Shown here one piece after another: positions 35,003 to 44,055 of a stretch of DNA of 49,659 bases. Each line of letters starts with the position of its first letter. Position 1 is the first letter of the stretch. The stretch lies in contig JAIBEY010000086.1 in NCBI GenBank assembly GCA_019459525.1, positions 1 through 49,659 on the forward strand. The letters are read 5' to 3'. This stretch comes from Prolixibacteraceae bacterium (lineage in GTDB: Bacteria > Bacteroidota > Bacteroidia > Bacteroidales > Prolixibacteraceae). Both the position numbers and the translations under genes were made by a program. The notes under the pieces were generated by a model. It was given only the letters and a program-made list of their open reading frames with translations. It searched no databases and was not told the origin of the DNA.

Positions 35003-35032
35003 AAAAGCATCTTGTTTGAGATGCTTTTTTTT
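35003..35032 (+). terminator. Intrinsic terminator after the 75-aa gene
   Basis: AAAAGCATCT and AGATGCTTTT, 10-bp stem, loop tgtttg, then an eight-T tail. The -33 TTG of the next promoter lies inside this hairpin. Confidence 0.85.
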
Positions 35033-35043
35033 ATTTATATTTG
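35012..35043 (+). promoter_or_regulatory. Promoter of the SPFH gene
   Basis: TTG (35012-35014), 21 bp, TATATTTG (35036-35043), an exact -7 box 41 bp before the ATG at 35084. The promoter overlaps the preceding terminator. Confidence 0.6.
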
Positions 35044-35083
35044 TGATATCAAAATAATATTAAATCAATTTAAATCTGATAGT

Positions 35084-35932
35084 ATGGAAAAATCGTTTAC
35101 TGCCCGCTCCGGTTATCTGTTCCTTTTGCTCGAAGCATTATTTCTTGCATTGGCTATTGCCGGGTTTATTTCACAAATAATTATTCCTTCTGTTCTTCTA
35201 ATCGTCTTATTTATTCTGGTAGCTCCCGGTTTTATTGCGGTAGATCCGAATCAATGTTATGTACTGGTGCTTTTTGGTGCTTATAAGGGAACAATTAAGG
35301 ATAATGGATTTTTCTGGGTGAATCCTTTCTTTGCAAAGAAGAAATTTTCACTTCGTGCCCGAAATTTTAACAGCGAGCCCATTAAGGTGAACGACAAGTT
35401 GGGAAACCCAATTATGATTGGCCTTGTTTTGGTTTGGAAAGTGGAAGAAACCTACCGGGCTGCTTTTGGGGTTGACGAATACGAGCATTTTGTAGTTGTT
35501 CAGAGCGAAGCTGCTTTGCGTAAATTGGCTGGGCTGTATCCATATGACAATATTGAAGACGATCATGCGAAAATTACTTTACGCGACGGTGGCGAAGAAG
35601 TGAATCAAATGCTCGAAAGTGAGATTCGTGAAAGGCTGGATATTGCAGGAATTCATGTCATTGAGGCACGCATCAATTATATTGCTTATGCTCAGGAAAT
35701 TGCCCAGGCCATGCTGAAACGCCAGCAGGCAACCGCTATTGTTGCGGCCCGGTTTAAAATTGTGGAAGGCGCTGTGAGTATGGTTGAAATGGCATTGGAT
35801 GAACTGAGCAAACGTGAAATTGTAACCCTTGATGAAGATAAAAAGGCCACCATGGTAAGCAACCTGCTCGTTGTTCTTTGTGGTGACAAAGAAGCTACGC
35901 CAGTGGTAAATACCGGAACGCTTTATCAATAG
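35084..35932 (+). CDS. SPFH/Band 7 domain membrane protein
   Basis: A 282-residue SPFH protein. Two hydrophobic stretches (GYLFLLLEALFLALAIAGFI and LLIVLFILVAPGFIAVDP) anchor it. The band-7 domain (about 60-250) includes QCYVLVLFGAYKGTIKDNG and IRERLDIAGIHVIEARINYI. SPFH proteins form membrane microdomain scaffolds or protease-modulating cages. The ATG at 35084 is preferred because the longer frame starts within the terminator. Two short downstream genes on the same strand, including an Arc-type RHH protein, keep to this arrangement in other Bacteroidota as I recall. Confidence 0.9.
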   Translation: MEKSFTARSGYLFLLLEALFLALAIAGFISQIIIPSVLLIVLFILVAPGFIAVDPNQCYVLVLFGAYKGTIKDNGFFWVNPFFAKKKFSLRARNFNSEPIKVNDKLGNPIMIGLVLVWKVEETYRAAFGVDEYEHFVVVQSEAALRKLAGLYPYDNIEDDHAKITLRDGGEEVNQMLESEIRERLDIAGIHVIEARINYIAYAQEIAQAMLKRQQATAIVAARFKIVEGAVSMVEMALDELSKREIVTLDEDKKATMVSNLLVVLCGDKEATPVVNTGTLYQ

Positions 35933-35936
35933 GATC

Positions 35937-36452
35937 ATGAATAAGGTACTGTTTAAAGAAACGCAGCAATTCAGGCAGTGGTGGTATGTTGTTCTGGTTT
36001 TGAGCGCCACAGTCCCGGCAATGGTAATGAGCATTTATGCACTTTATCAGCAAATGGTCCGGGGTATTCAGGTTGGCGATAGTCCTGCTCCAAACGGAGT
36101 GCTAATAGTTGTCTTTTTTGCCTTATGCCTTATGCTTTGGGTTACTTTTTCTTCGAAACTGGAAGTTTGGATTGATAAATCTGGAATCCATTATCGATTT
36201 TTTCCACTCATTTTTAAAGAACGAATGGTATCCAAACAAGAAATCCAAAGGTTTGAAATCCGGAAATATAATCCGATTTTAGATTATGGCGGATGGGGTA
36301 TAAAAAGAAGATTTAAATGGGGTAAGGCCTATAATGTAAGTGGAAATGTTGGCTTACAACTTTATCTCACTAATGGGAAGAAAGTGCTGTTCGGAACACA
36401 ACGTTCACAAGCCGCAATGTATGCCATGGAAGAAATGATGAAGGCAAAATAG
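35937..36452 (+). CDS. Two-helix membrane protein, 171 aa
   Basis: A 171-residue protein beginning 4 bp after the SPFH stop, so probably in the same transcript. Hydrophobic segments are at about 17-40 (WYVVLVLSATVPAMVMSIYA) and 54-73 (GVLIVVFFALCLMLWVTFSS). The remainder is a beta-rich domain with SGIHYRFFPLIFKERMVSKQ and GNVGLQLYLTNGKKVLFGTQ, which looks PH-like (bPH). I do not know a specific function; association with the SPFH protein is inferred from position. Confidence 0.75.
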   Translation: MNKVLFKETQQFRQWWYVVLVLSATVPAMVMSIYALYQQMVRGIQVGDSPAPNGVLIVVFFALCLMLWVTFSSKLEVWIDKSGIHYRFFPLIFKERMVSKQEIQRFEIRKYNPILDYGGWGIKRRFKWGKAYNVSGNVGLQLYLTNGKKVLFGTQRSQAAMYAMEEMMKAK

Positions 36453-36495
36453 AACCTGCTACTTAAAGTACTTATTAAATTCGGATACATAGAAA

Positions 36496-36795
36496 ATGCA
36501 AATCATTGCTTTTGTTTTGGGAGTTTTTGTCTCATCGTTTATAGTTGGTCAGGATGTAACAGGCCAATGGAACGGAGTGCCTAAGGTTCAGGGAACACAT
36601 TTGCGAATGGTATTCAATATTAATAAGGTCGAAGACGGATTCACTTCAACCATGGATAGTCCCGACCAACATGCGAAAGGGATACCGCTAGCTTCCACAA
36701 GTTTTGAAAACGAGGCTTTAAAACTGGCAATTGCAATTGAACTTCCTAATTTAAATCATTTGTTTCAGGAATGTGAAACTGGTTCACCGGCCTAA
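36496..36795 (+). pseudogene. N-terminal remnant of a secreted alpha/beta-hydrolase-type protein
   Basis: The first ~70 residues (signal peptide, then QDVTGQWNGVPKVQGTHLRM and GFTSTMDSPDQHAKGIPLAS) correspond, as I remember, to the conserved N-terminal domain that precedes the alpha/beta-hydrolase domain in Bacteroidota esterases. The frame then degenerates and stops after 99 codons, and no hydrolase domain follows. I read it as a broken gene; a short secreted protein in its own right cannot be excluded. Confidence 0.5.
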
Positions 36796-36940
36796 TATGC
36801 CACAATTGAGCAGACTTTTTCGACAACAGCATTAAACTAGATTTTAAAATGGATACAAGTGCAAACCAAGTAAATAGTATCTTCAAGAGGCAGTTTTGTT
36901 CTGAATGATTTTAGGTTGAATAAAGAGGAAAGGAATAGTT

Positions 36941-37156
36941 ATGGCTAAGAAAAAATCATTTGTGCTTCGGATTGATCCTGATGTGTATGATGCCATTGAA
37001 AAGTGGGCAGCACAGGAATTCCGCAGTGCAAACGGACAAATAGAATGGATTATCACTAAAGCGCTTCGTGATGCACGCCGAACAGTTGTGAAAACTACAG
37101 ATGAAAATCCAGAGGAGGATTTAAGTGATCAGTCGCAGTCTTCAGTCTCCGAATAA
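36941..37156 (+). CDS. Arc-type ribbon-helix-helix protein
   Basis: A 71-residue protein starting MAKKKSFVLRIDPDVYDAIE: a ribbon strand KSFVLRIDP followed by two helices (DVYDAIEKWAAQEF and ANGQIEWIITKALRDAR), the Arc/MetJ-type DNA-binding fold. The C-terminus is acidic and disordered. It is not paired with an obvious toxin, so I do not call it an antitoxin. It follows the SPFH group and may regulate it. Confidence 0.82.
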   Translation: MAKKKSFVLRIDPDVYDAIEKWAAQEFRSANGQIEWIITKALRDARRTVVKTTDENPEEDLSDQSQSSVSE

Positions 37157-37218
37157 ACAAAGTATTTCAATTAGCAACTAGAACAATTAATGCAAATCAA
37201 AAGTTAAACCTCAAAGCT

Positions 37219-37428
37219 ATGCAACACGCCAAGTATCATTGTCCCAAATGTGGCAACACTCAAGCCGAAGTTGATGAAATACGCACCACGGGTAGCGGAT
37301 TCTCCAGATTTTTTGATATTCAGAACCGGAAATTTACGGTAGTAACGTGTACCCGTTGCAAATACAGCGAATTGTACAAAGGAACAGCCAGCAGTTTGGG
37401 TAACGTGGCCGATTTCTTGATTGGATAA
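37219..37428 (+). CDS. Zinc-ribbon protein (DUF2082-like)
   Basis: A 69-residue protein with CPKCGN near residue 8 and CTRCKYSELYKG near 47, a four-cysteine zinc ribbon. The stretch EIRTTGSGFSRFFDIQNRKF between them is typical of the predicted nucleic-acid-binding DUF2082/COG3478 family. The function is not established. It starts 63 bp after the RHH gene on the same strand. Confidence 0.85.
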   Translation: MQHAKYHCPKCGNTQAEVDEIRTTGSGFSRFFDIQNRKFTVVTCTRCKYSELYKGTASSLGNVADFLIG

Positions 37429-37503
37429 CCAAACCGGTTTAAATTTTCTTTAAAATAGCTGGAATATCCTATCAATCTGGTAGAGAAAACCACTGTTTTA
37501 ATT

Positions 37504-37511
37504 TACTTTTG
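37504..37511 (+). promoter_or_regulatory. -7 box of the PPi-phosphofructokinase gene
   Basis: TACTTTTG followed by CACC, an exact -7 consensus, 42 bp before the ATG. The -33 region is not clear. Confidence 0.55.
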
Positions 37512-37552
37512 CACCGGTTTTTAAAAGTAAATCCTATCAAAAAATAACGACT

Positions 37553-39211
37553 ATGACTATTAGCGCATTACAATCAGCAAGGGCAAAATATCAGCCTAAA
37601 CTTCCTAACTCATTAAAATCATCAGTTAAACTGGTTGAGGGTAACAAAACCGAATCGGTTGCCGACCAGAAAGACATTCTGGGACTTTTCCCCAATACCT
37701 ATGGAATGCCTTTAATTACATTCGAAGCTACTGACGAGAAACAATCTTATCCGGCCGTTAATGTTGGCGTAATCCTCTCCGGAGGGCAGGCCCCAGGCGG
37801 TCACAATGTGATCTCGGGTATTTTTGATGGTATTAAAAACATCAATTCCGATAGCAAATTGTATGGATTCTTAGGCGGACCTGGCGGGTTGGTCGATCAC
37901 AAATACGTGGAACTTACTTCTGAAATTATAGATGCATATCGTAATACCGGTGGGTTTGATATCATTGGTTCCGGACGTACTAAATTGGAAGAAACCGCTC
38001 AGTATGACAAAGGTACTGAAATCATGAAAGCGCTGAATATTAAAGCGCTGATCATCATTGGCGGTGACGACAGCAATACCAACGCATGTGTTTTGGCCGA
38101 ATATTATGCCGCTAAAAATACAGGTATTCAGGTTATCGGTTGTCCAAAAACAATTGATGGTGACTTGAAAAACGATATGATCGAAACTTCATTTGGGTTC
38201 GATACTGCAACCAAAGTTTATTCAGAGCTGATTGGAAACATCGAACGCGATGCCAATTCGGCCAAAAAATATTGGCACTTTATTAAACTGATGGGACGTT
38301 CAGCGTCGCACATCGGGCTGGAATGTGCTTTACAAACTCAGCCAAACATTACTTTGATTTCGGAAGAAGTGGAATTGAAAAAACAAACGTTGGGCGAAAT
38401 TGTGGATTACATGGCCGGAATTATTGCCAAACGAGCTGCCAATGGCGAAAACTTCGGAGTTGCTTTAATTCCTGAAGGTTTGGTTGAATTCGTTCCTGAA
38501 ATGAAAGCGTTGATTTCGGAATTAAACGATTTATTGGCTGAAGGTTCAGAAACTGAACAGAAATTCAAATCGTTCAGCAGCAAATCAGAAGGCCGTGCTT
38601 TTGTTGCAGGAATTTTGTCTGCTGAATCTACAAAAGTTTACACCTCACTTCCTTCAGGAATTGCCGATCAGTTGACTTTGGATCGCGACCCACACGGAAA
38701 CGTACAGGTTTCGCTGATTGAAACCGAAAAGCTGTTGGGCGAAATGGTGAAAAGCCGTTTGAAAGAAATGAAAAAAACTGGTGAGTTTAACGGTAAATTT
38801 GGAACACAATATCACTTCTTCGGATACGAAGGTCGTTGTGCTGCGCCATCAAATTTTGATGCTGATTATTGCTATTCATTAGGTTATAACGCATCGTTCC
38901 TGATTGCTGCGGGTAAAACCGGTTACATGTCATCGGTTCGTAACCTTACTGCTCCTGCTGCCGAATGGATTGCTGGTGGTGTGCCTGTAACCATGATGAT
39001 GAACATGGAACGCCGTCATGGTCACATGAAACCGGTTATTCAGAAAGCGTTGGTTGAACTGGACAGCGCTCCATTCAAATATCTGGCTGCAAACCGCGAA
39101 AAATGGGCCATCGAAACGTCGTTTGTTTACCCCGGACCTATTCAATATTGGGGACCAACCGAAGTATGCGATCAGCCAACCAAAACAATTGCGTTGGAAA
39201 GGGCGAAATAA
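37553..39211 (+). CDS. pfp: Diphosphate-dependent phosphofructokinase
   Basis: A 552-residue PFP of the long type. It uses PPi reversibly for fructose-6-phosphate to fructose-1,6-bisphosphate. Its identity rests on GGDDSNTNACVLAEYY: the second Asp of GGDDS blocks ATP, whereas ATP enzymes have GGDGS. PKTIDGDLKNDMIETSFGFD (with the Lys that binds PPi) and ILSGGQAPGGHNVISGIFDG are also diagnostic. MGRSASHIGLECALQT is the substrate-binding region. It is monocistronic, with its own promoter and terminator. Confidence 0.95.
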   Translation: MTISALQSARAKYQPKLPNSLKSSVKLVEGNKTESVADQKDILGLFPNTYGMPLITFEATDEKQSYPAVNVGVILSGGQAPGGHNVISGIFDGIKNINSDSKLYGFLGGPGGLVDHKYVELTSEIIDAYRNTGGFDIIGSGRTKLEETAQYDKGTEIMKALNIKALIIIGGDDSNTNACVLAEYYAAKNTGIQVIGCPKTIDGDLKNDMIETSFGFDTATKVYSELIGNIERDANSAKKYWHFIKLMGRSASHIGLECALQTQPNITLISEEVELKKQTLGEIVDYMAGIIAKRAANGENFGVALIPEGLVEFVPEMKALISELNDLLAEGSETEQKFKSFSSKSEGRAFVAGILSAESTKVYTSLPSGIADQLTLDRDPHGNVQVSLIETEKLLGEMVKSRLKEMKKTGEFNGKFGTQYHFFGYEGRCAAPSNFDADYCYSLGYNASFLIAAGKTGYMSSVRNLTAPAAEWIAGGVPVTMMMNMERRHGHMKPVIQKALVELDSAPFKYLAANREKWAIETSFVYPGPIQYWGPTEVCDQPTKTIALERAK

Positions 39212-39237
39212 TACAGTAATCAATTCGATTAAAATAG

Positions 39238-39269
39238 AAAACCCCGAAAATTGCTTTTTCGGGGTTTTT
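39238..39269 (+). terminator. Intrinsic terminator after pfp
   Basis: AAAACCCCGAAAA and TTTTCGGGGTTTT form a long stem with a short loop and T-tail. It is positioned between convergent pfp and the thioredoxin gene, and may serve both. Confidence 0.8.
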
Positions 39270-39308
39270 GTTTTTTCGAACTTTCGTTTCCGGTCTTCTG
39301 TTCCCTTC

Positions 39309-39812
39309 TTATTTCTTCACCAAAAGGTATTTTTCAATATTGTCAATAAACATCTTTTTGGTGTCTTCTTTCGATCGGCCAATTCCTGACATCATGACAG
39401 GTTTCCCATTGGCAGGAATATACAGGAATGCCGGAATGCCCGTTATTCCAAAAACCTGGGCCAATTCACGTTCCTGGTCGGTATTAATTTTAAAGACCTG
39501 AATCTTACCGGCGTATTCGTTTCCGATTTCCTCAAGAATAGGACCGGCAATTTTACATGGGCCGCACCAGTCAGCATAAAAGTCGATAATGGCGGGTTTA
39601 TTTCCCAGATATTTCCAATCGTTCGGAGATTTGGTATAATCCCATACTTTTTGAATAAACATAGCTCTTGTTAACTTTTCAGAGCTGGTTGAAGCGCTTG
39701 TTTTTGCAGCAGAAACGTTGATTTCCTGAGTTTCTTTACTCCCTTTTATCTTATTTCCGCAGGCAGAAAGAATGATGGCTGCTCCGGCCAATGTTAAAAA
39801 TAGTCTTTTCAT
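39309..39812 (-). CDS. Thioredoxin-fold lipoprotein
   Basis: A 167-residue exported protein. The lipobox is ILSAC (Cys18) after a short signal peptide; a Ser/Thr-rich linker (about 20-48) leads to a thioredoxin domain. The active site is C83-G-P-C86 in FYADWCGPCKIAGPILEEI, and cis-Pro lies in GITGIPAFLYIP. It is probably an outer- or inner-membrane-anchored periplasmic disulfide reductase. It is monocistronic; no DsbD-like partner is beside it. Confidence 0.9.
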   Translation of the reverse strand: MKRLFLTLAGAAIILSACGNKIKGSKETQEINVSAAKTSASTSSEKLTRAMFIQKVWDYTKSPNDWKYLGNKPAIIDFYADWCGPCKIAGPILEEIGNEYAGKIQVFKINTDQERELAQVFGITGIPAFLYIPANGKPVMMSGIGRSKEDTKKMFIDNIEKYLLVKK

Positions 39813-40194
39813 TTTGATGATAATTTATTTGTTAACTGTCATAAACCCGCAAGTTTTGTTTAGTGAAAATTTACCGACGATAATTGAGGCATTACGGATG
39901 TTTATCGGTGATGGCTCGTTTTATAACAGATTCCCTGATACTTGCGTCGATATTTTTTCTAAACCGATATTTTAATTTAAGTATGTAAATATATAGATGT
40001 ATGCTATCAATTGCTATGCCAAGAATAAATTATTTCTGATTGACAAGATTGTTTCAAAAAAAATAAAATACGCAACGCAACCATATTACAGCTTTTACTA
40101 TCTATTTAGAAAATTGTTTAGTGAGAATCGATTGTATTCTATTTGGTTCTCATTGAACGTGAAAACTAAAACAAGGTTTAAAAATAGAGAAGAA
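39813..40194. other. Gene-less AT-rich stretch
   Basis: About 380 bp between the divergent thioredoxin and NigD-like genes. It is very AT-rich. ORFs here are short or run into the NigD frame without a convincing start. A near-consensus TCTATTTG at about 40137 is one base off a -7 box. No RNA gene is recognised. Confidence 0.4.
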
Positions 40195-40881
40195 ATGAAA
40201 AAGGTATTAATTTTTTTTATGATGGGAGCCATATTCAGCCTGATGACAGGTTGTGACATGGATGATGACGGATATTCGCTCGACAATGCCTGGGTTGGGT
40301 TCGGATTAGTTCAGAAAGATTCAGAGGCTGGTGTCTCAAAAATTGTGATGGACGATAACGAAGTTTTGTTCCCGGCAACCAACGATTACTATTGGCATGA
40401 AGTGAAAAACAATGATCGTGTGCTGGTGAATTTTACCATCCTGGGAAACAAACAGAATGATAATCATGACGAGCATTACTACGTGCGGATTAATTCGTTA
40501 AGGAAGATTTTGTACAAAGGAATTTTGGACATTACTCCGGCAAAAGAAGACAGTATCGGAAACGATGCCATTAAAGTTAAGGATAAATGGATCAAGGGCA
40601 ACATGCTGAATTTTGAACTTAAATATTATGGCGGAAGTAAGATCCATTACATCAACCTGGTGAAACAGCCTGGGGTAATCAATCCAGATAATGGCCCGGT
40701 GGTGCTGGAGTTGAGGCACAATAACAACGACGATGGAGAACACATTCCATTATCGGCTATGGTAACTTTTGATTTGAGCGCCCTTAAGGTTCAGGGAAAA
40801 ACCAGTACACCGTTTAAGGTTATTGCCAAAGGATTTGAGGGTGATGATGATTTTGAATTTACAGCAGAATACAAATACTAG
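40195..40881 (+). CDS. NigD-like lipoprotein
   Basis: A 228-residue lipoprotein with signal MKKVLIFFMMGAIFSLMTGC and DMDDDGYSLDNAWVGFG right after the lipid-modified Cys. This acidic DGYSLDNAWV start is the NigD-like N-terminal signature of Bacteroidota. The middle holds a predicted OB-type beta domain (DRVLVNFTILGNK), and the C-terminal domain (about 110-225) is beta-rich (VVLELRHNNNDDGEH). The function is not established. I chose the ATG at 40195; the longer frame is AT-rich and lacks the signal peptide. A terminator follows at 40910. Confidence 0.85.
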   Translation: MKKVLIFFMMGAIFSLMTGCDMDDDGYSLDNAWVGFGLVQKDSEAGVSKIVMDDNEVLFPATNDYYWHEVKNNDRVLVNFTILGNKQNDNHDEHYYVRINSLRKILYKGILDITPAKEDSIGNDAIKVKDKWIKGNMLNFELKYYGGSKIHYINLVKQPGVINPDNGPVVLELRHNNNDDGEHIPLSAMVTFDLSALKVQGKTSTPFKVIAKGFEGDDDFEFTAEYKY

Positions 40882-40909
40882 AAACTGTTTCAATCAATTC
40901 GGTTTTTTT

Positions 40910-40942
40910 AAGCACCTGTTATCGAATAACAGGTGCTTTTTT
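40910..40942 (+). terminator. Intrinsic terminator after the NigD-like gene
   Basis: AAGCACCTGTTAT and ATAACAGGTGCTT, a perfect 13-bp stem with loop cga and a run of T. Confidence 0.88.
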
Positions 40943-41021
40943 CATTTTTTTATTGCCCGACAATCCTTACTTTCACAGCCGTTACAAAATTCAAAGGGGT
41001 ATTCAATTAAATTTTTAAAGC

Positions 41022-43106
41022 ATGAAGAAGTCTGTTTATTTACTTGCTTTGGGAACTATTTTGTTCTCATGCTCAAATCCGAAAACGAATAAAGAAATGA
41101 CAAAGATTGATCAGCCTGAAGTTGTGAAATTAGCTTCAGATAGTATGACTCCAGAGGTTTTGTGGAGTTTTGGCCGGATCGGCGAACCATCCGTCTCTCC
41201 CGATAAATCGACTGTTTTATATGCGGTGACCCATTACAATATCGAAGAAAATAAATCGTACCGTGATTTATATACCATTCAGGTAAATGGAGGAACTCCT
41301 GTCCGGATTACTTCTACTCCCGAAAAAGAATCATCTGCCCAGTGGCGCCCCGATGGTAAAGAAATAGGATATCTCTCTGCTAAATCGGGAGATATGCAGC
41401 TTTGGGAAATGAATTTGGATGGTTCGGATCCTATTCAAATCAGCGAAATTGCTGGTGGAATTTCCGGATTTAAATATTCTCCGGACGGATCAAAGATCAT
41501 TTATACCGCTGATGTAAAAATGAAACAGGATGTTCATGATCTGTTTCCTGATTTACCCAAAGCCAATGCTTACCTTGAAAACGACCTGATGTATAAACAT
41601 TGGGACGAATGGTCTCAAACAGTGCCTCATCCCTTTGTTGCCGATTACAGCAATGGAAAGATCACAAATGCGGTTGATTTGCTGGAAGGAGAACCTTATG
41701 AAAGTCCGATGAAACCTTTTGGTGGTATTGAGCAACTCGATTGGAGTGCCGACAGTAAAATTGTTGCCTATACCTGCCGGAAGAAAACAGGAAAAGAGTA
41801 TGCCATTTCTACCAATTCTGATATTTATTTCTATCATGTTGAAACGAAACAAACTGAGAATAAAACTCAGGGTATGATGGGGTATGACCAGAATCCGGTT
41901 TTTTCACCCGATGGAAAATGGATGGCCTGGGAAAGTATGGAGCGCGATGGTTACGAAGCGGACAAAAATCGTTTATTTCTGCTGAATTTAGAGACTGGTG
42001 AGAAAATTGATCAATCGGTTGATTTCGACCAGAACTCGTCTAATTTAAGCTGGAGTGCCGACAGCAAAACGCTTTATTTCATCAGTTGCTGGCACGCACT
42101 TACCCAGGTTTACCGGTTGGATATTGCCGACAAAAAGATCGCGCCAGTCACCAATGGGGTTCACGATTATGCTTTTGTTGCCGAAGCTGGCTCAAAGCTG
42201 GTCGGCATGAAACATTCGATGAGTCAGCCTGACGAAATTTATGCTATTGATCCGTCAACTGGTGCCGAAACGGAGCTTTCTTTTGTCAACAAACCGATAC
42301 TCGATCAGTTAACATTGGCTAAAGTAGAAGAACGCTGGATAAAAACTACCGATAATAAACAAATGCAAACCTGGGTTATTTATCCCCCTCATTTTGACCC
42401 GAATAAAAAATATCCGACACTTTTGTTCTGCGAAGGTGGTCCTCAGTCAACGGTTAGTCAGTTTTGGTCGTATCGCTGGAACTTTCAACAAATGGCAGCC
42501 AATGGATATATTGTAGTTGCGCCAAATCGTCGTGGATTGCCGGGCTTTGGGAAAGAATGGCTCGAGCAGATTAGTGGTGATTATGGTGGCCAAAATATGA
42601 AAGATTATCTTTCAGCAATTGATGAGGTAGCCAAAGAGCCTTTTGTGGATAAGGATAAACTGGGTTGTGTGGGAGCAAGTTATGGCGGATTCTCTGTTTT
42701 TTGGCTGGCCGGACATCATGAAAAACGGTTCAAGGCTTTTATTGCTCACGATGGGATGTTCAATTTGGAGCAGCAATACCTGGAAACAGAAGAAATGTGG
42801 TTCGTTAACTGGGATTTGGGCGGCCCTTACTGGGATAAATCTAATGCTGTTGCGCAGCGTTCGTATGCCAATTCTCCTCACAAATTTGTTGATAAGTGGG
42901 ATGCTCCAATTCTGGTAATTCACGGCGAGAAAGATTACCGAATTCTGGCATCGCAGGGAATGGCTGCATTTAATGCTGCTGTTTTGCGCGGTGTTCCGGC
43001 CCAGTTGTTAATTTTCCCTGACGAAAACCATTGGGTATTGCAACCGCAAAATGGTATTTTGTGGCAGCGTGTATTTAAACAATGGCTGGATAAATGGATG
43101 AAATAG
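41022..43106 (+). CDS. S9 family prolyl-oligopeptidase-type peptidase
   Basis: A 694-residue lipoprotein-type peptidase; the lipobox is LFSC after MKKSVYLLALGTI. A seven-bladed beta-propeller (about 50-430, with repeated WSADSK and FSPDGKWMAW blades) precedes the alpha/beta-hydrolase domain. The triad is Ser553 in GASYGGFSV, Asp638 in HGEKDYRI and His670 in DENHWVLQP. It cleaves short peptides from the N-terminus (dipeptidyl or acylaminoacyl type); specificity is not readable. It is probably anchored in the outer or inner membrane. It is monocistronic. Confidence 0.93.
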   Translation: MKKSVYLLALGTILFSCSNPKTNKEMTKIDQPEVVKLASDSMTPEVLWSFGRIGEPSVSPDKSTVLYAVTHYNIEENKSYRDLYTIQVNGGTPVRITSTPEKESSAQWRPDGKEIGYLSAKSGDMQLWEMNLDGSDPIQISEIAGGISGFKYSPDGSKIIYTADVKMKQDVHDLFPDLPKANAYLENDLMYKHWDEWSQTVPHPFVADYSNGKITNAVDLLEGEPYESPMKPFGGIEQLDWSADSKIVAYTCRKKTGKEYAISTNSDIYFYHVETKQTENKTQGMMGYDQNPVFSPDGKWMAWESMERDGYEADKNRLFLLNLETGEKIDQSVDFDQNSSNLSWSADSKTLYFISCWHALTQVYRLDIADKKIAPVTNGVHDYAFVAEAGSKLVGMKHSMSQPDEIYAIDPSTGAETELSFVNKPILDQLTLAKVEERWIKTTDNKQMQTWVIYPPHFDPNKKYPTLLFCEGGPQSTVSQFWSYRWNFQQMAANGYIVVAPNRRGLPGFGKEWLEQISGDYGGQNMKDYLSAIDEVAKEPFVDKDKLGCVGASYGGFSVFWLAGHHEKRFKAFIAHDGMFNLEQQYLETEEMWFVNWDLGGPYWDKSNAVAQRSYANSPHKFVDKWDAPILVIHGEKDYRILASQGMAAFNAAVLRGVPAQLLIFPDENHWVLQPQNGILWQRVFKQWLDKWMK

Positions 43107-43118
43107 ATTTGATGTTCA

Positions 43119-43161
43119 AATTTCAGGTTCCAGGTAAAATACAGACCTGGAACCTGAAATT
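43119..43161. terminator. Perfect 17-bp palindrome between convergent genes
   Basis: AATTTCAGGTTCCAGGT and ACCTGGAACCTGAAATT pair without mismatch over a 9-nt loop. The right arm touches the stop codon of the kinase-like gene. No T-run follows on either strand, so termination is probable but not certain. Confidence 0.5.
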
Positions 43162-43883
43162 CAGAATACTTCTACTTTGCTTTTGGTGGTTTCGAGCAAT
43201 CCCCGTGTTTGAGCAACAAATTTGATGAGGGAAATTACTTCCTGAGTACTCATTCTTGACAGGTTGATGGTCAAATCGAATTCGTCCTCTTTGGCATGAT
43301 CGCCAGCTATGTGTTTGCGTAGGTTTTGCCTTTCTTTTTCGGTTTTCTCCATAAAATCAACAGCTTCCCGCAGGTTAAGCTTATTCTTTTCCATAATTTG
43401 CTTTGTTCGCCATTCCAATGGTGCAGTTAACCGTACGAGCAATGATTTTTCGATATCACGGGTAATAATATGACCTGCCCTTCCAACAATAATGCAATTC
43501 CCATCGTTGGCAAAGCTGGAAATCAGGTCGATAAGTGTTTTGCTGATTTTTTTGTCGCTTTTGTACCGTTTTTCGCTAAAAGCGCTCAGGATGTCATCAA
43601 ACATGGTTCGGTCGCCTTCCTTCAGATAATTACGGAGCTTATTGGGCTCCATGTTTAGTTCACGGGCGCTTTCTTCCAGAATTTCTTTACTCAGCACTTT
43701 CCATTTTTTGCAAATCGATTGTTTGTCGAATTCGGCGGCCAGCAACCGGGCTATATTAACGCCACCGCATCCAACTTCTCTCGAAATACAAACTACAGGT
43801 CCGGGTTGAGCATTGGCTGATTGATACTTAGGATCACTTTGGTGCAGCCTTTTATTCAAATAAACCATCATTGTATTATTCAT
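43161..43883 (-). CDS. Cytidylate-kinase-like protein
   Basis: A 240-residue P-loop protein of the cytidylate-kinase-like (AAK_26) family. The nucleotide loop is CISREVGCGGVNIARLLA near residue 32-49, with CIIVGRAGHIITRDIEKSLL in the middle and a lid region around VRLTAPLEWRTKQIMEKN. It is distinct from the classical Cmk; many bacteria carry both. The substrate is not established. It is monocistronic, convergent with the S9 peptidase. Confidence 0.88.
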   Translation of the reverse strand: MNNTMMVYLNKRLHQSDPKYQSANAQPGPVVCISREVGCGGVNIARLLAAEFDKQSICKKWKVLSKEILEESARELNMEPNKLRNYLKEGDRTMFDDILSAFSEKRYKSDKKISKTLIDLISSFANDGNCIIVGRAGHIITRDIEKSLLVRLTAPLEWRTKQIMEKNKLNLREAVDFMEKTEKERQNLRKHIAGDHAKEDEFDLTINLSRMSTQEVISLIKFVAQTRGLLETTKSKVEVF

Positions 43884-44055
43884 GGCGTTTGAGTTTTGGT
43901 TTGTATTAATTTACGAAATATTTTCAAGCTTGTTATTTATTTTCTGGTTTGATTTTCAGTTGTTTATATGGTGTATAACATTCGTGGAAATTTTATCAGT
44001 TTTTATACTCCACAAATTTTATATATTCACTACTTAATTTAAAAACCGACAACAC

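Noticed and set aside
36941-37156. Antitoxin of a second toxin-antitoxin pair
   Set aside because: No adjacent toxin-like ORF; the RHH gene is followed by a zinc-ribbon protein.
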